DNA from: Vagococcus fessus
Lineage (GTDB): Bacteria > Bacillota > Bacilli > Lactobacillales > Vagococcaceae
DNA: 64,000 nt
Reading direction: 5' to 3'
NCBI RefSeq assembly: GCF_003987565.1
Contig: NZ_NGJY01000003.1
Span: 112,179 to 176,178, forward strand
Shown: positions 63,685 to 64,000 of the stretch, piece after piece
Layout of the letters: every line of letters begins with the position of its first letter
How positions within the stretch are numbered: the first letter of the stretch is position 1
The notes under the pieces: model-generated
The model's input: the letters and a program-made list of their open reading frames with translations, nothing else
The model's database searches: none
What the model was told of the DNA's origin: nothing
Position numbers and translations under genes: made by a program

Positions 63685-63714
63685 GGACCTTAGTTAGCTA
63701 AGGTTCTTTTTTTT
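63685..63714 (+). terminator. Terminator after ycgQ-like gene
   Basis: GGACCTTAG TTAG CTAAGGTTC followed by TTTTTTTT. Confidence 0.88.
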
Positions 63715-63725
63715 ACAAATAAAGC

Positions 63726-63754
63726 TTGCAATTGATTGATAAGCTTGGTATATT
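63726..63754 (+). promoter_or_regulatory. rRNA operon promoter P1
   Basis: -35 TTGCAA (63726-63731), 17-bp spacer, -10 TATATT (63749-63754). Confidence 0.7.
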
Positions 63755-63818
63755 AATACATGTCGCTACGACGTGTAGCACAAACGAAAAAACATAAAAA
63801 ACTTTTTCAAAAAAGTAG

Positions 63819-63847
63819 TTGACGACATCAACTAATCATGATATTAT
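63819..63847 (+). promoter_or_regulatory. rRNA operon promoter P2
   Basis: -35 TTGACG (63819-63824), 17-bp spacer, -10 TATTAT (63842-63847), 93 bp after P1, the normal tandem layout of Firmicute rrn operons. Confidence 0.85.
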
Positions 63848-63854
63848 GATTAAG

Positions 63855-64000
63855 TTGCTAAGGCGACAACGACACAACGTAGACCTTTGAAAACTGAACA
63901 AAGTAAGACGAACCAAACGTGTAGGATGTTGTTCTCATTAGTTGAGACAACAAACTAAATTTTAAGATTTTTATTAAAAATCTAAGTGAAGTAACATTCG
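63855..64000 (+). promoter_or_regulatory. 16S rRNA leader (rRNA gene begins beyond the window)
   Basis: ACCTTTGAAAACTGAACAAA (63881-63900) is the conserved boxA-like leader of Firmicute rrn operons, needed for antitermination. Hairpins TGTTGTTCTC / GAGACAACA and AGATTTTT / AAAAATCT follow. No mature 16S sequence is present up to 64000. Confidence 0.8.

Overview
The window is AT-rich chromosomal DNA of a low-GC Gram-positive coccus. AGGAGG-type ribosome binding sites, TTG and GTG starts, Mga-type regulators, an LPQTG adhesin, a ptb-buk-bkd operon in enterococcal order, an Efa/Psa-type manganese transporter and a guanine riboswitch all point to Enterococcaceae. Vagococcus or a close relative of Enterococcus is my inference; nothing in the sequence proves the genus. 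The window ends in the promoter and leader of an rRNA operon whose 16S gene starts just outside.

Layout. 1-6.9 kb: a cut-off DNA-entry-type nuclease, a transketolase remnant, a Nudix hydrolase with a phospholipase-D/helicase protein, and several small or broken genes. 7-12.8 kb: two Mga-like regulators divergent from a large LPQTG surface protein. 12.8-14.8 kb: decayed DNA (IS3 remnant, HNH nuclease with a frameshift and a stop, ROK fragment). 15.2-22.8 kb: a wall-polymer glycosylation locus (YfhO, a secreted beta-propeller protein, GtrA, GtrB-type glycosyltransferase) with a dead ISL3 element at its centre. 23.3-32.8 kb: branched-chain amino acid catabolism (leucine dehydrogenase, ptb, buk, bkdDABC) followed by brnQ, with a consensus cre site in front. 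32.9-42 kb: choloylglycine-hydrolase-like enzyme, zinc-ribbon/LRR membrane protein, aromatic acid exporter, riboswitch-controlled xanthine permease and a GntR/ABC operon. 41.9-42.3 kb: unusual 112-bp tandem repeats. 42.3-47.4 kb: housekeeping genes rnhC, zapA, cvpA-like, mutS2, trxA. 47.5-50.6 kb: manganese ABC transporter and Dps, each with a recognisable metal/peroxide operator. 50.6-63.7 kb: proC, mprF, a sulfonate/nitrate-type ABC transporter, a beta-lactamase-fold lipoprotein, a NadR-like enzyme, an MFS transporter, nucleoside deoxyribosyltransferase and the YcgR/YcgQ permease pair.

How the genes work together. The bkd block turns leucine, isoleucine and valine into acyl-CoA, then acyl phosphate and ATP; BrnQ supplies substrate and CcpA probably represses it when sugar is present. 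The GtrB-GtrA-YfhO set probably makes, flips and attaches a sugar to an extracellular polymer. The Mn transporter and Dps form a metal/oxidative stress block. The most interesting candidates are the glycosylation locus with its secreted propeller partner, the Nudix plus PLD-helicase pair, the adhesin with two Mga-like regulators, and the structured 112-bp repeats. All family assignments come from reading motifs; no database search was run.
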